Shown here piece by piece: positions 1 through 11,040 of a stretch of DNA of 64,000 nt (within the stretch, counting starts at the first letter, position 1; every line of letters starts with the position of its first letter). The position numbers and the translations under genes were made by a program. The DNA is from Argyresthia goedartella. Lineage: Eukaryota; Arthropoda; Insecta; Lepidoptera; Argyresthiidae. The DNA lies in assembly GCA_949825045.1 (NCBI GenBank), contig OX463810.1:37334201-37398200 (forward strand). The letters are read 5' to 3'. The notes beneath the pieces were generated by a model. That model made no database searches, had not been told where the DNA came from, and saw only the letters and a program-made list of their open reading frames with translations.

Positions 1-455
1 GTGAGCTGTACACCTCGCGAGCTTTACCAATTTGCATTTTTTTTATTAGTCCAACACCTCACACCCTCGACACCTTGGATTTTATCGGATGAACAAGTGA
101 AATTATTACAAAAACCAATAAAGACAAATAAGCCGACTGCATTTTCATTTAACACCACATACCACCACTTTGTAAACTACATTTTGCGTTCTGAAATGAT
201 AATTTTCCGAAAACTGAATCGACGAAAAAAATCCGTATAATTATCGAACCTGCTCAGAAAATTTCATGAGAATCGGTTGAGAAATGCGACCTATAGAGGA
301 GAACAGCCGATAATCCGGACACAGGAAAGCATTTTCGCCCATGCTGAAACGGTTACACCGCCCACTGACGGACAGATGGACGGACATACGGACTGCGGAG
401 GCTTAGTAATAGATCCCGTTTGGCACCCATCGGGTACGGAACCCTAAAAATGAAG
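1..455 (+). repeat. Dispersed repeat, copy 1 of a local family
   Basis: This stretch has no gene. The block 'gagaatcggttgagaaatgc' near 270 recurs near 1470 in the same orientation and near 800 inverted. It ends in a degenerate run of 'gacggac' units and 'cgggtacggaaccctaaaaa', which is the tail of a common lepidopteran dispersed repeat. An open frame from base 1 is uninterrupted for 79 codons, but its sequence matches the repeat and not a known protein. The left edge lies outside the window. Confidence 0.6.
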
Positions 456-654
456 CCCTAACGCTAATCAATATTGACAAAAACTGGGCCAGACGTTCCT
501 TCAAACATGCAGTTGTATAACGATTGTCACAATGAGCTTAAATTGTGCGCACAAGTGGAGACGCGGCCGGTGCCCTACTGACCGCTTGACGACGCTGGAA
601 ATAGACAGAGCAATATCCTTTGCCCTACACATCCCAACCGACGAGACGCATACA

Positions 655-1612
655 TGCAAGATTTTAGGTCGAGTTTCATAGTCTCTGTAGATGACCGAGC
701 GAGCGCGAAGCGAAGCGAAGTGTCTCCGTTCAGCTTGGGGAAAAAGTGCTTTGTTTGTCTGTCCGGATTTCCGGCTGCTCTCTTCTACAGGTCGCATTTC
801 TCAACCGATTCTCGTGAAATTTTGTGAACAGGTTCGACAATTATATGGCTTTTTTGTCGATTATTTTTAATCAATATAACGAAGATATGGGGGTTAAAAA
901 TGAAAAAAAAACACGGATTTAACAAATTAGGTGTCGTTTGATTCGTGGAGGCCGTGAGAATGACATGTGACATAATTTTGGTAAAAAGTAAATAGATTGG
1001 ATTTCACATCTAGAAATGTAGCTTACAAATTTATTAGTGCGGCTACTTTCATTCTCCATGTAGGTAACCAGGTTCATTCATAAGTTTGTACGTTGGAAGT
1101 TCAGCTTCCACCAACTGACTTGTGAGGTCAACAGCTCACATAGCTGTTAGTAAATAGAGCCGTTAGTAATAGAGCGACAGGAGATTTGCGTTTTATTTTC
1201 ATTATTTTCTACCCCCTCATATCCCAAACCCCTTTTAAGTTTACAGATGAACAAGTGGTATTGTTATAGAATCGAGTATCCCGACAACATTTTCTTTTAT
1301 TACCACATACAAACAAAAATACAAAGATGTCAGGGAGTACGGCGACTGGTGACTTACATGGACTATGAAAGTAGCCGCACCAATAACTTTACAACGCCGT
1401 GTGTCTCGGCCATCATAAAAAAACTGAACTGACACAAAAAAAATTACATAATTACCGAACCGGCTCACAAAAATTCACGAGAATCGGTTGAGAAATGCGA
1501 CGTCTCGAGGAGACAGCCGGAAATGCGGACAGACAGCCTTACGAAAGCATTTTCGCTCAAGTTGAAGAGATACGCTTCGCTCGCTCAGTCAACAAAGCAC
1601 AGTTCGGGTAAT
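655..1612. repeat. Foldback: two inverted copies of the same dispersed repeat
   Basis: Bases 655-1085 read in reverse complement match 1250-1612. Both carry the block 'gagaatcggttgagaaatgc' and a block ending in 'gaaagtagccgcac', in mirrored order. The pair forms an imperfect large hairpin with about 160 bp of loop. Together with the copy at 1-455 this gives three copies in 1.6 kb. No gene is seen here; bases 1613-1834 also show nothing recognisable. Confidence 0.6.
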
Positions 1613-1834
1613 TATTACCTGAATGTAGTAAGTATGTCCACTATCATTGAACGCGACGCTGATTAAATGATGAAGGATTTCTAAAATTGCATCTCGAAAC
1701 CACGATCCATTTTCATGTTGTTCATGGACTTAGTATAGGAAAATATGATTTGAGAGATCGTACTGGTTATTCGTTTATTTTTCTCAGTTATTGATTTACG
1801 AATTTATATTTTATCCGTGATCGTAAACGAATAT

Positions 1835-2222
1835 ATATATGTGTAATAACGCCGACATCCGACTGTGGAACGCATTTCCTTGTACGATAAGAGACAGTCC
1901 CACTCTTTTCGCTTTCAAAAACCGGGTAAAAGAGCACTTCCTCTCTTTTGTGATAGTTTTTGTATGTATATTATTATTATATGTAAACTATATGTACAGG
2001 TTTATATATGTATTAATACTTGTTTAGTAGTTTGGTATATACGAGTATGTATTTTATTATTGTTTAGATATGCATTGCCTACCCTTTCTTGATAAAATTT
2101 CCTGTCATGCCTTGGTTTGCTGACAGAAATCTCTTTTTAGAGATAAGCTCGCCTTTCTACATATGTTTTCTCTTAATGTATCTTTTTAAATAACTGTGTT
2201 CAATAAAGAATTATGAATAAAT
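1835..2222 (+). mobile_element. LINE 3' end (reverse transcriptase ORF C-terminus and 3' UTR)
   Basis: The translation near 1850-1955 reads 'ADIRLWNAFPCTIRDSP' followed by 'FKNRVKEHFLSF', the closing motif of Jockey/CR1-type non-LTR ORF2 proteins (wN.lP..ir.s..l..Fk..vk.hfl). It is followed by a 3' UTR with 'gagataagctcgcctttct' and 'caataaagaattatgaataa' as polyadenylation-like end. Similar UTR pieces lie near 52460 (+) and 59260 (-), which supports a retroposed family. This is a 5'-truncated, inactive copy. Confidence 0.65.
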
Positions 2223-2385
2223 ATATATCACAAACAATACAGAGAAGATAAGTACAAAGGAAAAAATATTTATTATTTTTTAGGTAATTTTCTTCGTTAA
2301 TGATATCTAAAACAGCAATATGCACTATTGCGGTTGTAAAATATTCGGAATAAATACCAAGGGCTATTAAGATTCCCACCCATAG

Positions 2386-3232
2386 ACAAACTCAAACTCA
2401 AACTCAAACTCAAAAGTACTTTATTACTGTAGATATTTACATATTCTTAGCAAACGTCATTTTTTGCCTCTTCTCTACATTGGACCACTGTGGGAGAAGA
2501 AGGGCGTAGAAACTCCCACAGATTTATTTTTAGATCTCTTTTAAAAATAGCTGCTTAACTAATACAATTATGATTTATTTTTATTTAATAAGCTGGAATA
2601 AATAATTACAAAATTATTAACAGCAAGGTCTGTGTTGAGCCAGATTAACCCCATACAGTCCTGTCATTTAAGTAATCTTGAACATTGTAATATCCCTTTT
2701 TCGACAAAGTCGCTTTAACATGCTTTTTAAATTGCTCAAATGGCAATTTCAAAATCTCCAGAGGTATCTAATTGTAGTAGAGAATGCACTGACCCTTGAA
2801 AGAATTGCTAACCTTCGCGAGTCTAAAACGGGGCGCACATAGTCTGTGATTATTTCTTAGGTAAACATTACAGCTATCGCTAAGTTTGGAAAATGTTGTA
2901 AGGTTCTTGCGTACATACATTATATTTTCGAAAATAAATTGACTAGCTACTGTTAGTATGTCAATTTCTTTAAAAAGCTCTCTTAAGGAGTCTGTTCGTT
3001 TTAAATTATAAATTGCTCGAATAGCTCTTTTCTGTAAAATAAAAATAGTTTGAATATCCGCTGCTTTCCCCCACAACAAAATACCATAGGACATCACACT
3101 ATGAAAGTAACTAAAATATACTAGCCTAGATGTAGCCACATCCGTGCTTTGTCTGATGTTCCTAACAGCGTAAGCCGCAGAACTTAATTTACCAGCCAAT
3201 TTATCTATGTCAATTTACCAGCCAATTTATCT
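2386..3232 (-). mobile_element. 5'-truncated LINE, ORF2 C-terminal part with AAACTC-type tail
   Basis: On the minus strand 3199-2768 stays open for 143 codons and matches the region after the reverse transcriptase domain of Jockey/CR1-like LINEs: 'SYGILLWGKAADIQTIFILQ' then 'KRAIRAIYNL', the classic 'sygi.lWG......i..lQKraiR' motif. The catalytic YxDD region is absent. Downstream (toward lower coordinates) lies an unrelated-looking 3' UTR ending in a run of about five 'AAACTC' units on the plus strand (2386-2416), read as the element's simple-repeat tail. At the 5' end the 25-bp block 'caatttaccagccaatttat' is duplicated near 3186-3235. Dead fragment; clade assignment is tentative. Confidence 0.75.
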
Positions 3233-3659
3233 ATGACATCTATCTAGACAAGTATTTTTTCACAATCTCTATGATATTACGTTACAACCAGCTTTGTACT
3301 GACCCGAATGGCACTGTTGATAACAGAACAGCGGAATGCTAAACGTCCTAGTCAAAACATCTATCATTAACTTGGAATGAGTACCATCAACAGATAGCAA
3401 TAGAGATTAGTGCACTAATTTGTTTTTAAATATCTTTAAAGCTCAAAAAAGGGTCAAACATAATAAATAACGAATTAGTTCTACGAATTAGTAATATTAA
3501 AAAGTATCACACACACACAGGATAAAAAGGCAAAATTAAGTTTATTTGAGAATCATATTACGTACGGTACGGAGTACGGCCATCATCATTCTTTTAGGAA
3601 TTTAATCCCTTACAAAGAAATTTCTGAATTAATCGTAATAGCTGATAAGGAATTATTCA

Positions 3660-4690
3660 TATCTCTAATCTTGGACTTTGTGCCAAATGTGTGAAATTTG
3701 GTATGGCCCTAAGGATTTAGGAAACCACCGCAAGCAACTTGAGCGCGACCTCTGGTGGCCTGTTTTCTATAAATCTAAAATGGCCCTCACCTGTGTGGGT
3801 ATTTTTAATAGGTGGGCTCCTATTGGACACAAATTCTCCAGTAATACCCCTTTTTATAGGTTCTAGGAGGCGAGGAATTAATTTTTAAGGTCAAATTTGT
3901 GTTTTAAGGTCAAAATATTTTTATATTACCTAACTTTTTCTTACTTATCGACAAATTTTAATTTCTGACTTATCGAAGAACAGCTAATCTTTGGCATATC
4001 GTGGTTTATTAATGATCTTTATCTACATACATATCATTAACACACTTTGCTGCGTCCAAAACCAGCGCTTTACGACCAGCTTAATGATATAATACTCTCG
4101 AGTGATATTATTATGAAGCGAGCCGAACCCACTCTCGGGTTTTAATGCCCTCCATTATGTTTCATAAACTACTATTATAATACAGAGCATCAAGTCTGAT
4201 ATATAATTATTTGGAATATTGGTTGAATGTTGGCCCAATCCGGCTCCAAAAGCAAGCAACCTAAAATTTTCTTACCACTAGACCGATTTTAATTTCTGAC
4301 ATAACGAATAACGTATTCTTTGATATAAAGCAGTTGATAAATGATCTATTATATGACACAGAGCATCATGTCTGATATTTCTTTATCTGGCATCTGGCCT
4401 GTCATTATTAGGTATTATAAAAATATTGTGACCTTGAAACAAAAAATAGACCTTAGAAATTAATTCCTCGCCTCCAAGAACCCAGTAAAAAGTGGTATTA
4501 CTCAAGATTGAGAGCCCAATAGAAGCCCATCTATTACAAATACCCACACAGATGGGGGCCAAATTGGATTTATAACATACATTCCACCAGAGGCCGCACA
4601 GTTGTTTGCGGTGGCTTCCTAAGTCCTTAAGTCCATAACAAATTTCAAAGACTTGGCACTAATGAATTCCCCAATCAAAACCGTCACCTA
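3660..4690. repeat. Foldback element with about 230-bp inverted arms
   Basis: The left arm (about 3668-3900) reads 'ctttgtgccaaatgtgtgaa' through 'ggcgaggaattaatttt'; the right arm (about 4437-4680) is its diverged reverse complement, including 'aattaattcctcgcctcc' and 'tttgcggtggcttcctaa'. The loop contains a separate nested repeat at 4018-4171. Two diverged direct repeats with 'ttttaatttctgac' (about 3957 and 4289) also sit in the loop. There is no coding capacity. It is interpreted as a non-autonomous foldback DNA transposon. Confidence 0.6.
4018..4171 (-). repeat. Foldback MITE 'X', short copy A
   Basis: It begins 'tttatctacatacatatc' and ends 'cctccattatgtttcataaactac', the two termini of the family best seen at 5256-5701, in reverse orientation. 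The central third of the family is missing. It is nested in the loop of a larger foldback. Confidence 0.6.
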
Positions 4691-4783
4691 TTTTTGGTCG
4701 CGATTTTGGTAAATGCACTTAATGGCACCTAATCTCAAAAACTCATCACAGACGGCGCCTGTGTCGTTGGAGGATGTTTATAT

Positions 4784-5075
4784 GTCAAAGTGTCAAATCG
4801 TCTGTCTGTCGGTCTGTCACCGGGCTCTACCGGATCAACCGAAATAGGTAGAGGGCTGAAATTTTCACAGAGGGTGTATTTCTATTGCCGCTATAACAAC
4901 GAAAATTAAAACTTGTGGTTTTTAAGAACTAAAATTAGTACATACCCATACAAGAGATTATTTGTATGGCCTTTTTCTGAGCCATTTTTTTTATTTGTTT
5001 ATCGGTGAACCTGGACTCTCCCGATATTATCGGAAAAGATATTTAATTGCGGGTATGGAGTTTTGTGCTTAGTTA
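4784..5075 (+). repeat. Dispersed repeat, 'caccgggctctaccgg' subtype
   Basis: It contains 'gtctgtcaccgggctctacc', then 'attttcacagagggtgtatt', 'tgccgctataacaac' and 'ctctcccgatattatcggaa'. The same order recurs at 51078-51395, so both are copies of one subtype of the lepidopteran CCGT repeat. No coding content. Bases 5076-5255 are AT-rich with nothing recognised. Confidence 0.6.
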
Positions 5076-5255
5076 TTTGTCATTATAAAATTAATAATTA
5101 CTCATTCGAATTATACTAAAAAATATTAAGTTTTTTTTAGGCATTTGATTATATTTCTGTAAATAAGTCAATTTCTACCCACTTCCGGTTTCAATGAGCA
5201 AAAAGTTTCGTTAACATACATAGTTCAATACTTACATAATATTATTATACTGAAG

Positions 5256-5701
5256 TAGTTTATGTGACTGCTACATAATGGAGGGCATTAATACTTGAGA
5301 GTGGGTTTATGAAACGAGCCGAAGGCGAGTTTCATAATTATATCACTCGAGAGTTTTAATGCCTAATTATGTACAGTTACATACACTAGTTTATCTACAC
5401 ACATATCATAAGCTCTCTTTGATGTGTTCAGGAACCGCATGTTTGACCGGCATTGTGGTTCTGCAGTTGTTTAGCTTGTTCTGTAGTACCAACTTCACAG
5501 ACAAACTAAGGGCGGCACGCAGACGGGCGTCGGCGTTCGAAATTTGAATGTCATAATATGTAGAAAATTACACATTATGGTCATAATGTGTACTTTTTCA
5601 GATAAGAAATGAGTTTTTACCAAGTAGTTTAACATTATGCTCTTCGTAACGTGCGGTTTTTGTACGCAGTAAAGAGGGTTTATGATACGTGTGTAGATAA
5701 A
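5256..5701 (+). repeat. Foldback MITE 'X', long copy B
   Basis: The element runs from 'tagtttatgtgactgctaca' to 'tacgtgtgtagataaa'. It is built from two nested inverted repeats. The outer left part (5256-5396) folds on itself: 'gtgactgctacataatgg' pairs with a mirrored copy near 5365-5393. The segment 'tttatctacacacatatcat' (5388) is the inverted partner of the right end (5670-5701). Copies of the family occur at 4018, 22809, 30407, 31930 and 54297. No transposase is encoded, so it must be moved in trans. Confidence 0.7.
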
Positions 5702-6534
5702 ATACATAAAACTCTTTTTCAATGTTTCAATGTAAGGCCTTGAATGTAGTCCTACCTAGTATTTAATATTATATAATCAAGAATTAAAAAGGTATACTCG
5801 TGCAAAAGACTGTCGTTTTACGTTTTTCCGTGCGATGGTATGGAACCCTTCGTGTTCCTGTAAGGGTCCGACGTCCTACTTTTTAGTATGACGTGCCAAC
5901 CTCATTGGAGGTAAATATTGCCAGAGTCAAGTGTATTTGAAAGATCACATGACGTGTTTTTCAACCTAAGCTCAGATTAATGCCACGCTTTGCCTCCAAC
6001 GCCACGCCAGCTCCGCCAAGCGGCAGCACAGGCAGGCATGTGCCATTGGTTCAAAAATCTATGGAATGTGGGTCGTTTTCGGCCCCATGGAATGATATTT
6101 GCTAAACCTAAACATTTCCGCGTTACTACAAAAAATATACTAAACAGAGTTTAACCTCATAACAAACGTCAAATCCCATATATTTTTGTCTTTAAACAAT
6201 TGTTCAACAGGAGTATATATTTTTTGTAGTTAGACCATTAAATGTTCTTGCTCCGGCGCGGATACTACGTTAACAATATTAAGTTATCCTCGTTTTCCTG
6301 ATCATAGATTTGGGGAAATGTTTACTAAGCCCTGTGAATTCACCGGTGCAAGCGCATTTAATGTGCTGCCGTCGTCAAAACAAACAGTTACATGAAATGT
6401 AAGTAGCATTTGCTCAGCTCAGCACCCAAACAGAGGGCAAGGACAAGGAAATATGAAACTTGTTTTGTTCGAGTGAGCAAGTGCAAAGTCACCTTTTACC
6501 CGTAAATTAAAACCGTACATAAATAATTATCAAA
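5702..6534. other. No gene recognised; repeat tail fragment
   Basis: Bases 5760-5880 hold a fragment ending 'atggtatggaacccttcgtg', related to 55115-55225 and to the 3' part of the CCGT repeat family. The remaining AT-rich sequence to 6534 shows no supported coding region, RNA or repeat structure. Confidence 0.5.
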
Positions 6535-7577
6535 TTAAGGATCTTCCGCTTTCTAGAGTATATGACAGCAGAGACCTTGGTGTTGTTATTGACAGCAGAC
6601 TTATCTTTGACCATCATATTGATGCAATTGTCTGTAAAGCCTCTAAGGCATTGGGGTTCGTCATGAGGTCGTCGAAGTCGTTTAAGCGAATGAAAACTAT
6701 TAAAATTCTATATTGTGCTTATGTCCGCAGTCATCTGGAATATGCTTCGCAGGTTTGGAACCCGTGCTACGACGTATACATCAATAGACTTGAACGGATT
6801 CAGAAGAAATTTACAAGATATATCGGCTTTAAGTTCAAGTTGCCCAAGCTCAGCTATGAGTATCGCTGTGCACGTTTACATCTGTTACCACTGAAACTTC
6901 GCAGGGATATCTCAGATATGGTATTCCTGATGAAAATAGTTAAGGGCACTGTTGACTGTCCATCGCTGCTTGGTAAAATTAAGTTTAAGGTCCCTAGTTG
7001 TAACGTTCGTAGACGACCGTTGTTCCAATTGCCTCTCGTGCATAGCAATTACAGAGAGAACTCCTTCTTGATAAGAGCGTGTCCTACTTTTAACCGTCTC
7101 GGTGACAGGGGCGACAACGGTGCTGACGGTGTTGATGACGACGATAATGATGACATTGATATATTCTGGAGCAGTGCGCAAACATTAAGGGCTCATATGA
7201 TTCGTAAATTTTTAACATCTTTGGACAATGCTGGGTGAAGTAGTGGTGTGTTTGACTCTTGATTGTATTACTGTTTAATTAATAATGATATCTTCATATT
7301 ATTATTTGCTAATATTGCTGTAAGTAGATATTTCCCTAAATCATGTAATTGTATTTCAGCGTATAGTTCTGACTAAAAAGTTAGGTGTATTTTTACAAAT
7401 TCTTTGTGTGATTCTTTACATTAATTTAAAACTTCAATGCAAGAACGTTTTGCGTGTAGTAAAATAATTGTGGGAGGTTATTATTAGCTCTTTAGTTAAT
7501 ATAGTGTTTTGTATTTAGTGAGTAAAGCTGTTACCTCTCCTAAAAATGTAAAATAAAATAAAAAAATAAAAATAAAA
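6535..7577 (+). mobile_element. 5'-truncated LINE: ORF2 C-terminus, 3' UTR and A-rich tail
   Basis: From about 6541 the frame reads 'DSRDLGVVIDSRLIFDHHID' and continues to a stop at 7238. The motif 'SHLEYASQVWNP' followed by 'RLERIQKKFTRYIGFKF' is the 'LEYasqvWnP......iErvQkkFtr' signature after the reverse transcriptase domain in R1/Jockey-like LINEs. The acidic run at 162-172 of the 195-aa frame (DDDDNDDIDI) is a local peculiarity. The 3' UTR (7239-7550) ends in 'aaaataaaataaaaaaataa', a tail typical of target-primed reverse transcription. The catalytic domain is missing, so it cannot move by itself. Confidence 0.75.
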
Positions 7578-8078
7578 TATTGCGCGACTGCAGGCATGGA
7601 CAAAACATGGAAAGGTGAAGCAGCACACAGGGATTTTGCTAGAGGCCCGAGACATGCCGCCAGGTCGCACGCAAACCAGGCACAGGCGTGCGCGACCGAC
7701 CTCGACGTTAGTAGGCGGCGCTGTAGGCGGCCCGCCGCCGTATGATTTACTCCGACTCCATGTGCAGATTTTACGGTGGAATGCAAACCATCGTTGTTGG
7801 CAATCTTAATCGAAATACTTTGATTTATTCATCCAAATTAGGGATTGCATGTTGCAGCTAATGTAATCCTCCGAACGAATGATGAGGGTTCAGAGTAGAC
7901 AATGCAAAGCAAATAGGGCTTTTCAACGAAGATGTTAAAAATATAGTTTGTATTAGAACAATGGGACGTTAATGGAGTCTAACATCACTCGAAACTGAGG
8001 GGGGGAAGCAATTGGATGCAAGGAGGGACACATATTGAGAAGAGTAATAGTAACGACCTACTAAGCAGAGAAACTCAC
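7578..8078. other. Intergenic or intronic sequence next to the OATP exon
   Basis: A GC-richer patch at 7610-7760 carries no supported gene. On the minus strand 8078-7578 directly follows the OATP exon and starts with its 5' splice site (GTGAGT), so it is the beginning of an OATP intron. Confidence 0.5.
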
Positions 8079-8809
8079 CCATGTAAAGGGGAGACTGCCT
8101 GCTGCCGACGTTGTCGTCGACGTAGGGGATACCCAGCGTGGCGATGCCGGTGAGGCCGACGCCAACAACCAGCAGGCACACGAACAGCCACGGGATGACG
8201 ACGGCAGTGATGGAGTAGTGCTTGCGCGTGCCGGCCGCGTGCACCGCATCGCAGGCGCTCTGCGTCGCATTGCCGAGCAGGTCACACACCGGCGCCGCCT
8301 CAGGCTCGTGTGCCGACACGTGCACGTCCAGCAGCTGCGTGCCGTACACCACGTGCGGCACCACGCAGCCCACCACGCCCGCCGCCAGCACCAGCATCAT
8401 GGCGGCGATCCAGCGCGGCCGGTGCCCGCGCCCCGCCAGGTAGGTCAAGATCAGCGCCGTGCAGATCTGCCCGATCTCCGTCGCCGCCAGCAGCGTGCCC
8501 ACCTGCGTCGACTCCACGCGGAACAGTTTCTCAAGCGTGGTGGTCACGCTCACGAAGTACGTAAGGAACATGCCCTGCAGCACCCATCCCGACAGAAACA
8601 CTAGCATAAAGAAGCGCGTCGAGTAGAACGCGGAGCGTGGCCGGCCCCGGTGTGGCTGCAGCTTGCAGTCCAGCGAGCCATTATTGTTGCCGGCCGCGAG
8701 CCGTTCCTGCTCCTCGGCCGTCGCCTCCACGCCCTTCATGGCGTCGACGTCGCCGTCGCCTGCCGCGTCGCCGCCCGCCGCTCCGCGCACCGGACCTGTC
8801 CCGTTAGCT
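8079..8809 (-). CDS. Organic anion transporting polypeptide (OATP/SLCO), N-terminal coding exon
   Basis: This exon encodes the first third of a membrane carrier that moves organic anions and hormones across the plasma membrane. The acceptor (tttcttgcag) precedes 8809; the donor (GTGAGT) follows 8079, leaving a phase-1 codon. The best start is the ATG at 8739, the first in-frame ATG after the acceptor, giving 220 codons here. Hydrophobic segments lie at about residues 43-65, 79-101, 109-130 and 177-203. Near the end 'TLGIPYVDDNVGSRQSPLYM' matches the OATP signature (LGi.YiDDn...plY), and 'STQVGTLLAATEIGQI' fits the segment between TM1 and TM2. An N-glycosylation motif (NAT) at residue 157 lies in a presumed loop. 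OATPs are usually about 650-700 aa, so several exons are missing; none was recognised between 1 and 8078. The exon is far more GC-rich than its surroundings. The family is secure, the orthologue is not. Confidence 0.88.
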
Positions 8810-8880
8810 CTGCAAGAAAACGGGAACACGCTCAAAATGAGGCATAAACAACTACGGTAACGTGTAAAGTCGTAACTCAC

Positions 8881-8940
8881 GTCATTATCGCGACGACCGT
8901 ACACGTCACAATACCGCGGGGACTCTCTCCCGGGCCCCTA
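8881..8940 (-). other. Putative 5' UTR exon end of the OATP gene
   Basis: On the minus strand a GTGAGT donor at 8880-8875 follows 'gataatgac'. It pairs with the acceptor before 8809 to give a 71-nt intron (8810-8880). The upstream sequence is open in the same frame back to a stop at 8938-8940 but has no ATG, so this exon is probably untranslated. The 5' edge is not defined. Confidence 0.45.
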
Positions 8941-9430
8941 ATTAAACCGTAGAGAAAGATTTCACGATACACGTAAAGCTCCGTAAGCGGACCTCGTTTC
9001 CAGATAACGGGCCGGGACGCAAAAGGATGCCAAAACCGTCGGAGCTATCAGTATTCAGAGAGAGAAACGTTTTTAGGCGAGTCGTTAACCCGAGCGCTAT
9101 CGAAGATCGTTGTTAGTGCAGGCTGCGGTCTGCGGGTGCGCTCGTGAGTGCCGTGGGTTGCGCTAGTCGCGGCTGCGTGCGAGCTCCCGGCGCGGCGACG
9201 ACACACTGCACTGCAGGCAGATCTCTGCAGTCGCCGGCGCACCGCCACTACCCGCACACAACCCGCCCCTCGACGACTCCCCGCACGGGGTTTTTATTGG
9301 ACGCTTATCCGTTTTTTGTGCGCCACACACTCGTCTTTACGAAAGTCACCTGCTCTGCCCTCCTTGGAAGATTCCCTCCGAACGACGACGTCTCGACGCG
9401 AAAGAATGTCTTTGTCCCTCGCTGGGAATA
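8941..9430 (-). promoter_or_regulatory. GC-rich promoter-like region upstream of OATP
   Basis: The CpG-dense stretch stands out from the AT-rich neighbourhood and lies just upstream of the OATP 5' exon. On the minus strand it contains 'ccaataaaaacc' (about 9288-9299), a possible CCAAT or TATA-like element. Several overlapping open frames on both strands are a by-product of GC richness. Promoter activity is inferred from position and composition only. Confidence 0.35.
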
Positions 9431-10972
9431 AGGCTGCACTTTTTGCTCAGGTGCTCACGGACGCATTAGAAACTTTGTACGATTTAATCGAGGAGCGCTA
9501 TGTGTCTAGGAATTTGAGTCCTAAATACTTGCAGCAAGCCTATAAAAGCTAGGTTCGCAATAACATCAGCGGCAGAATATTAATGCGGACGAGTCATACC
9601 TACGGTTAACTGAACTTGCGAAACTCACCTCGGAGGCCGTTGACCAGTTACTTTACTACTGCCCAGCAGACGACGGCACACTAACACGACACGAACCTAA
9701 TGCCCTAAGGAAAACTTTCACAGGAATTTTTGCGATGATTATTAGATGATAAAGGATACTTTACGACTGTCTACAAATCACTAAACGCATTTATTTTGCC
9801 CAAAAGTCATTGAGTGACTGCCTGACGACTCGTGATATCGGTGCAGCGAATGCATTCCAACATTTCGAGATAATGTAAAAATACCTAAAAAGACACCGAA
9901 TGAGCAATGCATTGCTATTGGAGCGCTAAACGCTGATATCTTTGGTAAATGATAAAAACGTTGGCTCAATCGATAGGGTAATATCACGAGAACCATCAAA
10001 TAAGCCAAGTACCTACCTAGTATAAGAAGTAGACAGAATATCTAGGTTCAGATTCAAAATAGCATAGGTAATTTTAGTTCATACCTCAGGAAAACCTAAA
10101 ACGCTAACTATTAAATGATAGAGGTACAGTACGAGTAACATGATATCGGCGATATAGGCGAAAACAAAACAAACAACATCGTTTAAATTAACGAACACCT
10201 TTAAAGTAAGGTTGCCGAATGACAGGAAGTGTTACGATCTCTATTCACCTATAATCACTATTTTGTTCCATCCATAGCTGTTCTCATTAGTTTTGGTTTA
10301 GACAGGCTTAAAACGACCTAAAGATCTTCAAAATACTGTAAGAACAATTTTACGGATATTTAGGTGAAATGGGACACATAGCAAAATAGTCATAGCCACG
10401 ATAAGTTTTAAAAGATTCTACATATAGAACAAGAAGAGAATGGGCAGTGGTCTGATCCTAGTTAGTGAAGCGAGACATCTCGCTCGACACGATCTAATTG
10501 GCGACAATGTTGTATGAAAGTCACTCGTCGGCACCAGCCAACACGCACACTGCGGGACAAACCACCAACGCGAGGACAATACAGACACTATTTTATTTAA
10601 TCCTGCACCCGATTGAGTGCCAATGAATCACAACAAGGAGACTATTGATATAAATTGGATAAATGATATACGATACGACACATACAGACCCCGTGATACC
10701 AACTATGGGCATTCAGCAAGAACAGCAAAACAAGCAACAGAGATACTGAATTAATATTCAATGTCGACCCGTATCAAAATTCACTAGTGATTTGAGGACT
10801 GAAAAAAGAATCTGATAATGTTTACGTCTCTACACGAGAAGATCTGAGATTCATGTATACGGTTTAATATTCACATATACGTTGCCACCGGAGACAGGGT
10901 ACCTACAACAAAACTACCCATACACCCACTCTACAGCAGAAGATATTATTGTCTGTATTTCATAAATCGAGT
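9431..10972. other. Non-coding, no feature recognised
   Basis: AT-rich DNA without supported coding regions. A 134-codon plus-strand frame ends at 9552 but begins in the GC-rich promoter-like stretch and shows no family signature. The region could be intron or intergenic sequence. Confidence 0.4.
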
Positions 10973-11040
10973 TTATCCTAAGATTTACGTCTCGTAGTGG
11001 GACCTTTAGGTCCCACTACGAGACGTAAATCTTAGGATAA
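10973..11040. repeat. Perfect 33-bp hairpin
   Basis: The arms 10973-11005 and 11008-11040 are exact reverse complements over 33 bp with only a 2-nt spacer (tt). The arm centre reads 'cgtctcgtagtgggacct'. Such a perfect, almost spacerless palindrome is either very young, a structural element, or an artefact of assembly. Confidence 0.9.

Noticed and set aside
8061..8860. Several plus- and minus-strand frames overlapping the OATP exon
   Set aside because: Shadows of the GC-rich coding exon; only the minus frame with the OATP signature and splice sites is supported.
9048..9552. Frames of 69-134 codons in the GC-rich block upstream of OATP
   Set aside because: Arginine/alanine-rich translation of CpG-rich DNA, no known motif, overlapping in both strands.
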